A program made the translations under genes and the position numbers. A stretch of DNA of 64,000 nucleotides from Mugil cephalus (taxonomy: Eukaryota; Chordata; Actinopteri; Mugiliformes; Mugilidae): NCBI RefSeq assembly GCF_022458985.1, contig NC_061786.1, positions 19,846,974 to 19,910,973 on the forward strand, in the 5' to 3' direction. Position 1 is the stretch's first letter; every line of letters starts with the position of its first letter. Below the pieces are notes generated by a model. It did no database searches. It had not been told where the DNA came from and saw nothing but the letters and a program-made list of their open reading frames with translations. Below, one piece after another: positions 32,126 to 43,586 of the stretch.

Positions 32126-32596
32126 ATGATGATCACAACTGCTCTGATCCAACTCTCTGCAGCTCTGCTCTGTATTGGAGGTACTGAACACGGAGAAGCA
32201 ACATATATTCATATTAATGATTTCATTTTGTTTTCAAAGGTCCTGTAACATGATGTGGTGATTTTTATTTTATTGTTTTCCTCCCTAACAGGTCTAACTG
32301 ATGGAGGTGATGTCACTCAGACTCCTCTGCTGTGGAAGAACTAGAGTGACTCTGCCACCATGAACTGCAGTCACACTAAGGATGCTACTTACTACCAGAT
32401 GTACTGGTACAGACAGCGACCTGGAGAGTTCATGAAACTAATCGTCCTGACAACCTTAACTCCACCACATAAGTATGAAAGTGGATTCAACCAGGAGAAA
32501 TTTCCACTGGTGAAGAACAATGCTCAGACTGGATCTCTGACGGTGAAGGAACTGCTGGCTGAAGACAGTGGAGTGTATTTCTGTGCTGTGAGTCAA
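32126..32596 (+). pseudogene. TRBV: TRBV gene V19 (family Y, copy 2), stop in FR1
   Basis: Leader exon 32126-32180, V exon 32292-32596. In FR1 the codon after LLWKN is TAG (32342-32344) where the intact V25 has CAG (Gln). The rest is open and ends YFCAVSQ. RSS CACAGTG 32597-32603, ACAAAAACC 32627-32635. V22 has the same TAG, so the two share an already broken ancestor. Confidence 0.9.
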
Positions 32597-32816
32597 CACA
32601 GTGATACAGATGAAGCAGACAGCTGAACAAAAACCCCAAATCCATCTTTTGGCAGATTTATTTCTTGTGCTGTAGGGGGGACGTCAAGAGCCGCACACAC
32701 TCTCAGATTCTAACGTGATTAGACAACGTCACGCTCTGCAGAGACACTCCCACCTGCAACTCTTCTCATCACACACACAGACTCTGGTTTGAAATCAGTT
32801 TGCTCTGAACACCATA

Positions 32817-33291
32817 ATGATCACAGCTGCTCTGGTCCAACTGTCTGCAGCTCTGCTCTGTAGTGGAGGTACTGTACAATCACAAGATACTTATTCGAAT
32901 TATGGAGGTTTTGGGGACTATTATGTTTACATGATGGAAAGAACTCACTGGTGGTCATGTATAATGTAAAAAATGTATCCCTGCAGGCCTAATTTATGCG
33001 AGTGACATCACCCAGACTCCTGAGCTGTAGGGGAAACAGGGTTCGTCTGCCACCGTGAACTGCAGTCACACTAAAGGTGAAACATATCGGCAGATGTACT
33101 GGTACAGACAGCGGCCTGGAGAGTTGATGAAGCAAATCGTTCTCTCGACCGCATACAGCGCTCCAAGTTATGAAAGTGGATTCAACCAGGAGAAATTTCC
33201 AGTGATGAAGAACAATGCTCAGACTGGATCTCTGACGGTGAAGGAGCTGCTGGCTGAAGACAGTGGAGTGTATTTCTGTGCTGTGAGTGAA
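32817..33291 (+). pseudogene. TRBV: TRBV gene V20 (family Y, copy 3), stop in FR1
   Basis: Leader exon 32817-32868 (MITAALVQLSAALLCSGG), V exon 32987-33291. FR1 diverges (GLIYASDITQTPEL) and the Trp codon is TAG (33028-33030), independent of the V19/V22 stop. From FR2 on it is close to the other Y genes. RSS CACAGTG 33292-33298, ACAAAAACC 33322-33330. AACGTCA 32725-32731 lies in its promoter region. Two Y genes (V19, V20) follow one X here. Confidence 0.9.
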
Positions 33292-33330
33292 CACAGTGAT
33301 ACAGGTGATAGAGACAGCTGAACAAAAACC

Positions 33331-33975
33331 CAACTATTGGACTCAAGTCAGTGTCTTTAATGACCTGTAGGGGGAGCTATAGAAATGTGGAGGACAGAGC
33401 CGTATGTTAGAGAGAGTCTGGCCAAATTAAATCATAGGCGCCATGTTTGCTACATCAGAGGGAAGATTCTACAGTGTAACCCTATGGAGCAGATGTGTTG
33501 TGGTGAAATAAATGTCTAATTTTCACCATTAACAGTCCATTACCTTTTATTTATTGTTCTTGTTCAGTGTTTGTGGTCGTGATGGCTTTGCTTTGTAATT
33601 TTTTTTACCATTGGTGGCACGATGAATTAAAGAAAACACATAAACCACTTTTATCTCAACCCATATTATTTTGCTTAACCTGTGTGATGTTGTACTATAA
33701 TGAAAGTGGTAAACATGCATAAGTAACCATCTTGAAAGTTAAACATGAAAAAAAGACTATGAACCTCTATCAACTCCTTGCACACATCCAAAGACAATAA
33801 CTGGCCCTGCATTAATCACGGCCTCCTAAACTCGTCCTCGTTTTTTCTTTTGTTATTTTCTTAACGTCAGCCTACAGGAAGAGAGAACGTCACACTCTGC
33901 ACTGACACACCTTCCTGCATCTCTTCAGGGCTCTGTAGCCAAATCTGACATAAGTGAGAGTCTCTGCTTTAGGAC
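33331..33975. other. X/Y spacer
   Basis: Spacer shared with those after V17 and V22, with no gene. AACGTCA at 33886-33892 belongs to the V21 promoter. Confidence 0.55.
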
Positions 33976-34416
33976 ATGGTTGGTATCAGACACAGTCTCC
34001 TCAGCTTGTTGCTGTTTGTGTTCTGGATAAAAGGTAAAGTACTGGAAGATCAGATGATATAATTCAACAATCAGGAGCTGCTCAAATGTTCATCTGTGGT
34101 AACTTTCACAGGTCTAACTGATGGAAGTGGTGTCCAGCAGACCGACATACTGTGGGGGAAGATGGGTGAAAATGCAACAATACACTGCAGCCACACAAAG
34201 GCAGCTGACTATTTTGAGATGTACTGGTACAGACAGCTGCCTGGAGAAAATATGAAGCTGATCGTGTTCACAAGTACAGCCAAAGCAGATCATGACTTTG
34301 GAAATTTCAGCAAAGAGAAATTCTCAGCTATCAAGACTGTAGCTGATAGTGGGACGTTCACAGTGAAGAATCTGCAGCCAGGAGATAAAGGCTTGTATTT
34401 CTGTGCTGTGAGTAAA
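33976..34416 (+). CDS. TRBV: TRBV gene V21 (family X, copy 3)
   Basis: Leader exon 33976-34033, V exon 34112-34416. CDR1 AADYFEMYWYRQ, cysteine in TIHCSHTK, CDR2 FTSTAKADHD, as in V16. RSS CACAGTG 34417-34423, ACAAAAACC 34447-34455. The codon that is TGA in the spacer of the other X genes is TCA here, so the open frame runs past the RSS; this has no bearing on the rearranged gene. Confidence 0.92.
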
Positions 34417-34626
34417 CACAGTGATACAGACGCATTTAATAGCTCAACAAAAACCTCCTCTGCTCTGTTCCCGTTTGTATTTATCAGCTCAGCTGTAGAG
34501 GGACCTCAAGTACAACCACAGTAATGTGACACTCCCACATCTTCATCTCTCTGTAATATCAGACCTCCCCTCACACATTCTGACAGTGACTCTGGTCTAT
34601 AAGTTCAGATTATTCACAACAACACG

Positions 34627-35099
34627 ATGATCACAACTGCTCTGATCCAACTCTCTGCAGCTCTGCTCTGTATTGGAGGTACTGAACACGGAGAAGCAAG
34701 ATGTCTTTGCTTCATACTAATGATTTCATTTTGTTTTCGAAGGTCCTGTAACAGGATGTGGTGATTTTTATTTTATTGTTTTCCTCCCTAACAGGTCTAA
34801 CTGATGGAGGTGATGTCACTCAGACTCCTCTGCTGTGGAAGAACTAGAGTGACTCTGCCACTATGAACTGCAGTCACACTAAGGATGGTACTTACTCCCA
34901 GATGTACTGGTACAGACAGCGACCTGGAGAGTTCATGAAACTAATCGTCCTGACAACCTTAACTCCACCACATAAGTATGAAAGTGGATTCAACCAGGAG
35001 AAATTTCCACTGGTGAAGAACAATGCTCAGACTGGATCTCTGACAGTGAAGGAGCTGCTGGCTGAAGACAGTGGAGTGTATTTCTGTGCTGTGAGTAAA
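34627..35099 (+). pseudogene. TRBV: TRBV gene V22 (family Y, copy 4), stop in FR1
   Basis: Leader exon: the first ATG of sister genes is ACG here, so the start falls on the second ATG (34627-34678). V exon 34795-35099 carries TAG (34845-34847) at the same FR1 codon as V19. Ends YFCAVSK. RSS CACAGTG 35100-35106, ACAAAAACC 35130-35138. Confidence 0.9.
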
Positions 35100-35138
35100 C
35101 ACAGTGATACAGGTGATAGAGACAGCTGAACAAAAACC

Positions 35139-35786
35139 CAACTATTGGACTCAAGTCAGTGTCTTTAATGACCTGTAGGGGGAGCTATAGAAATGTGGAG
35201 GACAGAGCCGTATGTTAGAGAGAGTCTGGCCAAATTAAATCATAGGCGCCATGTTTGCTACATCAGAGGTTAGATTCTACAGTGTAACCCTATGGAGCAG
35301 ATGTGTTGTGGTGAAATAAATGTCTAATTTTCACCATTAACAGTCCATTCCCTTTTATTTATTGTTCATGTTCAGTGTTTGTGGTAGTGATGGCTTTGCT
35401 TTGTAATTTTTTTTTACCGTTGGTGGCACGATGAATTAAAGAAAACACATAAACAACTTTTATCTCAACCCATATTATTTTGCTTAACCTGTGTGATGTT
35501 GTACTATAATGAAAGTGGTAAATACGCATAAGTAACCATCTTGAAAGTTAAACATGAAAAAAAGACTATGAACCTCTATCAACTCCTTGCACACATCCAA
35601 AGACAATAACTGGCCCTGCATTAATCATGGCCTCCTAAACTCGTCCTCGTTTTTTCTTTTGTTATTTTCTTAACGTCAGCTAACAGGAAGAGAGAACGTC
35701 ACACTCTGCACTGACACACCTTCCTGCATCTCTTCAGGGCTCTGTAGCCAAATCTGACAGATAAGTGAGACTCTCTGCTTTAGGAC
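35139..35786. other. X/Y spacer
   Basis: Near-copy of the 33.3-33.98 kb spacer, so this is one ~2.5-kb tandem X+Y unit after another. AACGTCA at 35695-35701 belongs to V23. No gene. Confidence 0.55.
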
Positions 35787-36227
35787 ATGGTTGGTATCAG
35801 ACACAGTCTCCTCAGCTTGTTGCTGTTTGTGTTCTGGATAAAAGGTAAAGTACTGGAAGATCACATGATATAATTCAACAATCAGGAGCTGCTCAAATGT
35901 TCATCTGTGGTAACTTTCACAGGTCTAACTGATGGAAGTGGTGTCCAGCAGACCGACATACTGTTGGGGAAGACGGGTGAAAGTGCAACAATGCACTGCA
36001 ACCACACAAAGGGACTTGACTATTTCCAGATGTACTGGTACAGACAGCTGCCTGGAGAAAATATGAAGCTGATCATGTCCACAAAATCACTAAAACCAGA
36101 TCACGCCTTTGGGAATTTCAGTACAGAGAAATTCTTAGCCACCAAGAATGTCACTGATAGTGGGACGTTCACAGTGAAGAATCTGCAGCCAGGAGATAAA
36201 GGCTTGTATTTCTGTGCTGTGAGTAAA
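35787..36227 (+). CDS. TRBV: TRBV gene V23 (family X, copy 4)
   Basis: Leader exon 35787-35844, V exon 35923-36227. The most diverged X gene: ILLGKTGESATMHC in FR1 (Trp replaced by Leu before GK), CDR1 GLDYFQMYWYRQ, CDR2 STKSLKPDHA, FR3 ATKNVTDSG. RSS CACAGTG 36228-36234, ACAAAAACC 36258-36266. Open frame. No Y partner follows; the Y position is taken by the Tc1 relic and the CA repeat. Confidence 0.92.
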
Positions 36228-36555
36228 CACAGTGATACAGATGCAGCAGACACCTGAACAAAAACCTCCTCTGCTCTGTTCCCCTCTGTATTTATCTGCT
36301 CTACTGTAGAAAGACCCCAAGTACAAATACACAATACCTCTCAGTAACTGCTAGGAATGATGGGAGGAACTCTTGTCAGGTCACTTCCTGACAAGAGACA
36401 AACATACTGACAAGTTATTGTAGGAATTGCTGTGCTTATTATAAGCCTCCGAAGTATGAAGCTGCAGGTATTTAATGAACAGAAGTAATAATCTCACTTA
36501 GGGAATACAAACTGGATACTGCACTAGTCGATAATTGTACTACCTGCAGCTAAAC

Positions 36556-36765
36556 TAATCAGCCACAACATTATGACCACTGACAGAAGAAGTAAAAAAC
36601 ATTTAAACCACCTTGTGACAATTCAGTGTTCTGCTGGGAAACGTTTGGACCTGGCATGCGTTGGATGTTACTTAGAAATGTACCAGCCACCTAGACCAGA
36701 CCACTTCTTGATGGCAGTAGCCATCCACAACAGGATGCATGCTGACACACACACACACACACACA

Positions 36766-36837
<72 letters not shown>

Positions 36838-36935
36838 CACACACACACACACACAAAATGGTTTAGAAACAACTCAAAAGGTACTTTAGGCAGAAGTGAG
36901 ACCTACACAATATTAGGAAGGTGGTCAGTCGGACT
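36556..36935 (+). mobile_element. Tc1-like transposon relic with CA microsatellite
   Basis: Left end AATCAGCCACAACATTATGA, then after a large internal deletion a transposase fragment (TTCTGCTGGGAAACGTTTGG, GATGTTACTTAGAAATGTAC, TTGATGGCAGTAGCC). A (CA)n run at 36745-36855 and the 3' part GAGACCTACACAATATTAGG follow. The order and strand match fish Tc1/mariner elements. Heavily decayed. ORFs of Thr-His or Val-Cys repeats here are microsatellite artefacts. Confidence 0.75.
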
Positions 36936-37302
36936 GCAGATTCCTTTGGTTAGCATCATTCAAAACTGAACACTTAACACACTATACGCACTGCGCTTCC
37001 ATGATCACTGCTCCTCCTTGTGGTTAGATAAATCATTAAAGTTCGTAGTGGTATAAATTACTAACTTTTACTTTAAGACCTGTTGTGTTATTTTGTTTGC
37101 ATAATATTGCATCTCTCCAAATGCAACCTTATTCAAAAAAAGGTGACATAAAAGCACACAAATAAAAAATAATTACACCAAGAAAATGTTACACATGCCT
37201 TCAGGAAAAGAGAACGTCACACTCTGCACTGACACACCTTCCTGCATCTCTTCAGGGCTCTGTAGCCAAATCTGACATAAGTGAGAGTCTCTGCTTTAGG
37301 AC
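36936..37302. other. Spacer and V24 promoter
   Basis: Left part unique, right part (from about 37198) identical to other X promoters, with AACGTCA at 37215-37221. No gene. Confidence 0.5.
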
Positions 37303-37743
37303 ATGGTTGGTATCAGACACAGTCTCCTCAGCTTGTTGCTGTTTGTGTTCTGGATAAAAGGTAAAGTACTGGAAGATCACATGATATAATTCAACAATCA
37401 GGAGCTGCTCAAATGTTCATCTGTGGTAACTTTCACAGGTCTAACTGATGGAAGTGGTGTCCAGCAGACCGACATACTGTGGGGGAAGATGGGTGAAAAT
37501 GCAACAATGCACTGCAACCACACAAAGGGACTTGACTATTACTATATGTACTGGTTCAGACAGCTGCCTGGAGAAAATATGAAGCTGGTGGTATCCACAA
37601 TGGTCGGCAAGGGAGATCATGACTTTGGAAATTTCAGCAAAGAGAAATTCTCAGCCACCAAGACTGTAGTTGATAGTGGGACGTTCACAGTGAAGAATCT
37701 GCAGCCAGGAGATAAAGGCTTGTATTTCTGTGCTGTGAGTAAA
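37303..37743 (+). CDS. TRBV: TRBV gene V24 (family X, copy 5)
   Basis: Leader exon 37303-37360, V exon 37439-37743. Like V18 with CDR1 GLDYYYMYWFRQ and CDR2 TMVGKGDHD. RSS CACAGTG 37744-37750, ACAAAAACC 37774-37782. Open frame, probably functional. Confidence 0.93.
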
Positions 37744-37950
37744 CACAGTGATACAGACGCATTTAATAGCTGAACAAAAACCTCCTCTGCTCTGTTCCTG
37801 TTTGTATTTATCAGCTCAGCTGTAGAGGGACCTCAAGTACAACCACAGTAATGTGACACTCCCACATCTTCATCTCTCTGTAATATCAGACCTCCCCTCA
37901 CACATTCTGACAGTGACTCTGGTCTATAAGTTCAGATTATTCACAACAAC

Positions 37951-38421
37951 ATGATGATCACAACTGCTCTGATCCAACTCTCTGCAGCTCTGCTCTGTAT
38001 TGGAGGTACTGAACACGGAGAAGCAACATATATTCATATTAATGACTGCATTTTGTTTTCAAAGGTCCTGTAACATGATGTGGTGATTTTTATTTTGTTT
38101 TTTTCCTCCCTAACAGGTCTAACTGATGGAGGTGACGCCACTCAGACTCCTCTGCTGTGGAAGAACCAGAGTGACTCTGCCACCATGAACTGCAGTCACA
38201 CTAAGGATGCTACTTACTACCAGATGTACTGGTACAGACAGCGACCTGGAGAGCTGATGAAGCAAATCGTCCTCACAACTCCAACTCCACCACATAAGTA
38301 TGAAAGTGGATTCAACCAGGAGAAATTTCCACTGGTGAAGAACAACACTCAGACTGGATCTCTGACGGTGACGCAGCTGCTGGCTGAAGACAGTGGAGTG
38401 TATTTCTGTGCTGTGAGTGAA
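37951..38421 (+). CDS. TRBV: TRBV gene V25 (family Y, copy 5), only intact Y
   Basis: Leader exon 37951-38005 (MMITTALIQLSAALLCIGG), V exon 38117-38421. FR1 GLTDGGDATQTPLLWKNQSD keeps the Gln codon that is TAG in V19 and V22. CDR1 DATYYQMYWYRQ, CDR2 TTPTPPHKYES, end YFCAVSE. RSS CACAGTG 38422-38428, ACAAAAACC 38452-38460. Open frame; the single usable member of its family here. Confidence 0.93.
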
Positions 38422-38559
38422 CACAGTGATACAGGTGATAGAGACAGCTGAACAAAAACCCAACTATTAGACTGAAGTCAGTGTCTTTGGCCTGTAGGGG
38501 GAGCTATAGAACGGTGGACCACGTTTTTTCTTGCCTGAATCTTGAATAATATGACTTTA

Positions 38560-38905
38560 AAAAAAAAAAAAAAAGATTAAGATCATATGTGTGTTGATGG
38601 CAGCAGACACACACACACACTAAAGAAGCTTAGGATCAACCAAAGCATGCTCTAAAAGCATGAACAGCACAAGGTGTTGACTTTGCCCTTCAAATTCACT
38701 AAATCCCAAACTGATCTAGTATGTGTGGGATGATCCACAGAGACCCCTCCCCTCCACCCATAGGTCCCAAAGTCCCCCACTAACTTACATTGTGTTGCCA
38801 GACACCACAAGACACCGTCAGAAGGCCCAAGTCAAGTTCTTGAGGCACAAGAGAGACCTACACAACATTCGGAAGGTGTCATAATGTTATGGCTGATTAG
38901 CGTAT
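38560..38905 (+). mobile_element. Tc1-like transposon relic, 3' end
   Basis: After a poly-A run (38559-38574), the piece CAAGGTGTTGACTTTGCCC, GTGTGGGATGATCCACAGAG, GTTGCCAGACACCACAAGAC, GAGACCTACACAACATTCGG and the end CATAATGTTATGGCTGATTA corresponds to the last third of a fish Tc1-like transposase and its terminal repeat. Only this part remains. Same family as the relics at 26.6 and 36.6 kb. Confidence 0.75.
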
Positions 38906-39469
38906 TTAGGTTTATTACAAACACACCAAATCAATGATAACATTGGAAAACCCATTTTATAAGACTACACGACTTCCCCAGAGGTGTGACACATCATGGG
39001 TTGTGTACCCCAGCCTAGTTGTGGGTTCAGTCTTTTTATTACAGGCCTGTGTGGATTGTTATGAAATAAAAGAGTGATTTGAAAGCCCATGCTGTCTCTT
39101 TTAGGTTAGTCTGTTTCATCCGGTGTCCACCTTCCAGCCCTGCTCCTCCAGGCATATATAAGGACATTAGAAAAGATTTTAGTTTTCATTAAAAAAAAAA
39201 AAAGAGAGAGAGAGAGAAAAAAAAAGGTCATTATAAAAGATTTAATAATACAAGAAACTATAAAATAAAATATTTTGGTTTTTATTCAGTCTGCAGTGGT
39301 ATGATGATGCTTTTCCCACATATTAATGTAAATGATATCATCTTTAATTAACAGACGAAGAACAAGATGACTGATCACATGATCGGTTTCTGTCTCCTCC
39401 CCTGTAGGTCACCTCTGTAACATTCTCAGTCTCAGTCAGTTCAGAAATAAGGAGGAAGATAAGGACATC
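38906..39469. other. Spacer; left end of the 7.1-kb duplication
   Basis: Contains an A/GA-rich run (about 39191-39226). From about 39227 the sequence is repeated at 46492 onward, so the segmental duplication starts in or next to this run. No gene. Confidence 0.6.
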
Positions 39470-39898
39470 ATGATCAACAGTGTCACTCTCCTGCTCCTCT
39501 GCTTCTCCTGTAGGTTTGAAAACTTAAACCGCTCTCTTAAATTTAATACATTGAAAAACTTTCTACATGTTTTTTTTTTACTTCTCTTAAACACAGGTCG
39601 TTCACTGAGCATCAAAGTGCATCAGGATCCGCCGTCAGTATTAGAAAGTCTTCAAAGACCAGTCACAATCAGCTGCAACCATTCAGATGCGTCATATAAT
39701 AGACACCTGTGGTACCAGAAGTCGACTGGAGACTCTGCCCTTAAACTCATCGGATATATTTTATATAAAAAGGAAGCCCTTGAGGATCAATTCAAAGACA
39801 ATTTCAATGTGAGCGGAGATGGCTCGGTGAAATCTCAGCTTCACGTGCTGAAACTCAACGCGGGAGACAGTGGTGTTTATTTCTGTGCAGCTAGTAGG
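39470..39898 (+). CDS. TRBV: TRBV gene V26 (family R, copy 1)
   Basis: Leader exon 39470-39509 (MINSVTLLLLCFS), V exon 39597-39898. FR1 CRSLSIKVHQDPPSV, cysteine in TISCNHSD, LWYQKSTGDSALKL in FR2, CDR2 ILYKKEALED, end YFCAASR. Heptamer CACAGTG 39899-39905, 23-bp spacer, nonamer ACAAAAACC 39929-39937. Open frame. Copy V35 at 46.7 kb. Confidence 0.92.
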
Positions 39899-40049
39899 CA
39901 CAGTGACTCGGTTACCCTCCTCACCCTTACAAAAACCCTCTCTGATAATCCACCGCATGCATTAAGAAGAAGGTTCACACCTGCCTCCGACTATGGCAGG
40001 AAATCACCAGCGATATGAGCATTAAAAGCATCAACCCACACAGCAGGAA

Positions 40050-40098
40050 AACCCTCCTCCTCCTCCTCCTCCTCCTCCTCCTGCTCCTCCTCCTCCTT
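40050..40098. repeat. (CTC)n microsatellite
   Basis: About 15 CTC units, with one CTG interruption, 50 bp before the V27 ATG. In the second block (near 47.24 kb) this stretch is missing together with the V36 promoter. Confidence 0.85.
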
Positions 40099-40139
40099 TA
40101 TATCCAGGCTGCTCTGTTGTGTTGTTGTATTTTGTCATC

Positions 40140-40571
40140 ATGATCAGACTCTTCATACACTTGGCAGCGCTGTCGTTCTGTTTAACAGGTGATTCGATCA
40201 CAAGAAATCCTCTTTAAATTTCTCTCAAGTCAATTCTCTTAAAGCTCTTCTTCATGTTTTTCATGCAGAACCCTCAAAGAACAGCGCTCATCAGACCCCC
40301 TCCGCTCTGATTGAGCATCCCGGAGCAGCGGTCCTGATAAACTGCAGTCATTCCAACTCCAACTTCGATATGATCCAGTGGTACAAACAGTCTCCAGGGA
40401 AACATGACATGGCTCTAATCGGCTACGCACGGTTCTCTTCTCAAGTCGTTGAAGAGGCGTTCAAAAACGTCTACAACGTGACGGGCCACGGGAGCAGTCT
40501 GTCGTCTCTTTACATTCCCAAGCTGAGGAGGTCGGAGGACAGTGCCGTGTATTTCTGTGCTGCCAGCGAGG
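40140..40571 (+). CDS. TRBV: TRBV gene V27 (family Q, copy 1)
   Basis: Leader exon 40140-40188 (MIRLFIHLAALSFCLTG with split last codon), V exon 40269-40571. FR1 EPSKNSAHQTPSALIEHPG, cysteine in LINCSHSN, MIQWYKQSPGKH in FR2, end YFCAASE. Heptamer CACAGTG 40572-40578, 23-bp spacer, nonamer ACAAAAACC 40602-40610. Open frame, probably functional. Confidence 0.92.
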
Positions 40572-40610
40572 CACAGTGCTACACAAAGCCCTCCGAGCTC
40601 AACAAAAACC

Positions 40611-41427
40611 TTCTTCCCCTTCATTCACCAGCTGATGATAACAAAAACATAAACCACAGGACAGCTGGCTCACCAGGAGACGGATCCATCGTTCTAATAA
40701 CCGTTAGGGCTCAGCGTTACACCACAGAAAGTTCCTTCTCAACTCACAGACTCTGAATGCAGCACAAGAATGAAAGTTTCCTGCACGTGTCTGGGTTGAC
40801 ACCAAAGGTCGTGTTGATGAATTCAGGTTACGAATATGAAGATGTTTTAATCTGTGCATCAAGTTTAGATCTTAATGCATCTAATAGGGCATCATCAAAA
40901 CGCAACAACATTTGAGGGTAGGGACAACACTGTCGTTGTCTTTTCCTTCCAGGCCATCGCAGCCTCACTTTGTAATGCTACACTGGTTCATGTATTTTCC
41001 TCTATGAAGCTTGACCTCAACATCCATCGTTGCAGTAGTGATCAAAAACGCTTTGTCTTTAAAGTGGATAAATGTTTAATTGGTCTGGTCTGAACTAAAT
41101 CAACCAGATAAAAGTGTTTTGTTTTTTGTCATATGAATTCCAAGTATTAAGAAAAATGTAAAAAGCCCAGGTAAAAAAAACAAATAAATCGATAACAAAA
41201 ACTTAAGTTCATAATATTGTGTTGTTTTACGTTGGCTCTTTTACCGTTTGTTATTTGCTGACAGTGTGTCTTTGCGTTCTTACACTGACCCAGTGGTGTG
41301 TACTCGTGGCCGACAGGATGGTTTTCACATTCAGAGGAGGAGGAGTCACAGTGACTCCACTCACCTCAACGCATGAAAACAAAAGCCAGAAACAAGTCCG
41401 ACTTCAAATAACGTCACAAAACCCAAA
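40611..41427. other. Spacer, no gene seen
   Basis: Repeated with few changes at 47698-48539. AACGTCA 41410-41416 is 12 bp before the V28 ATG. Confidence 0.55.
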
Positions 41428-41885
41428 ATGATCTGGCTCGTAGTCTTCTGCATGACTTTGAACGTCCTGCTGGTTTCAGGTAATGAACATGAGATTTGAA
41501 GAAAGGTATCAGGTGTTGAAAGTAACGACAGAATAAGACTCATCCTTGTTGTGATACATTCATATCTAATGTTGTCTTCTACACAGGATCCTCTCTGAGT
41601 GACCAGGTTTACCAGAAGCCATCTGACATCCACAGAAATGTAAGAGAAAATGCCATTATCAGCTGTTCACACAGCATTCAAAACCATGATCAGATCCTCT
41701 GGTACAAACAGTTAAAGAACAACCAGATGCAGCTCCTGGGATACATGGTAGGAGGCACTGGGTTTCCAGAGGATGGACTGAATGTGGAGATAAAAGGGGA
41801 TGCAAATAAAGGCAAGAACTGCACATTAACAATTAAAGACCTGGATGTGAACAGCAGTGCAGTGTACTTCTGTGCTGCTAGTAAC
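41428..41885 (+). CDS. TRBV: TRBV gene V28 (family S, subtype s1, copy 1)
   Basis: Leader exon 41428-41479 (MIWLVVFCMTLNVLLVSG), V exon 41587-41885. FR1 GSSLSDQVYQKPSDI, cysteine in IISCSHSI, ILWYKQLKNNQMQ in FR2. FR3 has an extra cysteine within an N-glycosylation site (KNCTLTIK) before the usual YFCAASN. Heptamer CACAGTG 41886-41892, spacer 22 bp (not 23), nonamer ACAAAAACC 41915-41923. Open frame. Confidence 0.91.
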
Positions 41886-42211
41886 CACAGTGCTGCATCT
41901 CACTGCTCCTCAATACAAAAACCTCCTCATCACTGATGCTCACAGCTCACAGCTCCTTGCACCTGTATCATTTCCTTTAATAACACTGAAGCGTGTCTCT
42001 AATTAGACCTTCATTCTGAGCCAGGGGCTTGAAGTGGAGGTTTACATGAAGATGATGACAAGAGGGAAGAAATGACGACACCCATCTACAGAGCACACGT
42101 TCACGTAGCTGATAGGAGGGTAAAGAGGAGGCTGGAAATAATCAGAGGAGGTGCTGATACTCTGAGAATCTCTTCAGTAGTAACAGTGAACTTATTACAG
42201 AAACAGACAGG

Positions 42212-42680
42212 ATGAAACTCATTTTACTAACCACTGCTCTCAACATTGTCCTGGTCTCAGGTAATCCACAAAAAGTTTCAAAAGATTTCTGCTATTTGCA
42301 ACCAATAATATTAATATCTGATAACATTGCTGACTTTTCCCCATTTTCATTTATTGTTTTCTTTTGTCGTCTTTTCAACAGTTTCCTCTCTCAGCGACCA
42401 AGTCCAGCAGACTCCAGCTATTATTTACAGCAAACCAGATGAGACAGCCAAGATCTACTGTTCTCACAGTAGTTCTAGCTACGATCTTATTCTCTGGTAT
42501 AAGCAATTACACAACAGACAGCTACAATTCTTGGGATATGTGGATACTATTAATGGATATCCTGAAACTGATTTTAATGGGGAGATAGAAGGAAGTGCAT
42601 CCAAAAACAAGAACTGCACATTAACAATTAAAGACCTGGATGTGAACAGCAGTGCAGTGTACTTCTGTGCTGCTAGTTAC
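42212..42680 (+). CDS. TRBV: TRBV gene V29 (family S, subtype s2, copy 1)
   Basis: Leader exon 42212-42260 (MKLILLTTALNIVLVSG), V exon 42382-42680 with acceptor CAACAG|TTTCC. FR1 VSSLSDQVQQTPAII, cysteine in KIYCSHSS, LWYKQLHNRQLQ, CDR2 DTINGYPETD, end YFCAASY. RSS CACAGTG 42681-42687, 22-bp spacer, ACAAAAACC 42710-42718. Open frame. Confidence 0.91.
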
Positions 42681-42939
42681 CACAGTGCTACATATCACTG
42701 CTCCTCAATACAAAAACCTCCTCATCACAGCTCTTGGCCTCCTGCACCTGTTTGTCTTCTCCAGTCTATCAATATCTGGATCTTTATATTGAACCATTGT
42801 TGTCATGTCAGAACAGGAGGACGCACAATGACACCACCCACATAAAGACTGGGGAGGGTTTAGTTCAGAAAGAAGCTTGGAAACATTACAACTGCTTCAT
42901 TCATTGCAGCAACACAATTACTATTGTATTAAATACAAA

Positions 42940-43393
42940 ATGATCGTATTATTCCTTTATATTAGTTTTAACTCTGTCCTGGTTTCAGGTAAAGTCATCA
43001 ACATTTTATTTTACATTCTTAATATTATTTTTTTTTCCATTTCAGCTGCTGTCATTTTGTGTTAACTGTGATTTTTTTATCTTTAATTTTCCAACAGGTT
43101 CCTCTTTCAGTGATAAAGTCCACCAGACTCCAGCTGACATGTATAAAAATCCTGGAGAAGAAGCTAAAATCTACTGTTCACACAGTATAATCAGCTATGA
43201 TAGAATCCTCTGGTACAAACAGTCAAAAGGACAAATGCAGTTCCTGGGATACATGTTTCTAGGCAAAGGAAACTCAGAGAATGAAACCGTTGTGAAGATA
43301 GACGGGGGTGCAGATAAAGACCAGAACTGCACATTAACAATTAAAGACCTGGATGTGAACAGCAGTGCAGTGTACTTCTGTGCTGCTAGTTTC
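42940..43393 (+). CDS. TRBV: TRBV gene V30 (family S, subtype s3, copy 1)
   Basis: Leader exon 42940-42988 (MIVLFLYISFNSVLVSG), V exon 43098-43393, one codon shorter than s1/s2. FR1 GSSFSDKVHQTPADM, KIYCSHSI, LWYKQSKGQMQ, CDR2 MFLGKGNSEN, end YFCAASF. RSS CACAGTG 43394-43400, 22-bp spacer, nonamer ACAAAAACT 43423-43431. Open frame. Confidence 0.91.
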
Positions 43394-43586
43394 CACAGTG
43401 CTACATCTCACTGCTCCTCAATACAAAAACTTCCTCATCACACACTCGCATGCACCTGCACTCTAACCAGTCTGAAGCTTTTTACTGACTACAATCAGGG
43501 ATCAAAATGGGAGGTCCTTATGTTTGCCAGCCCACACCTTCTCAGTTATAGGTAGCAGTGTCAGCATCTCATTGCAGGCTGTCATC

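Noticed and set aside
36668-36969. ORFs of Thr-His or Val-Cys repeats
   Set aside because: They are translations of the (CA)n microsatellite inside the Tc1-like relic.
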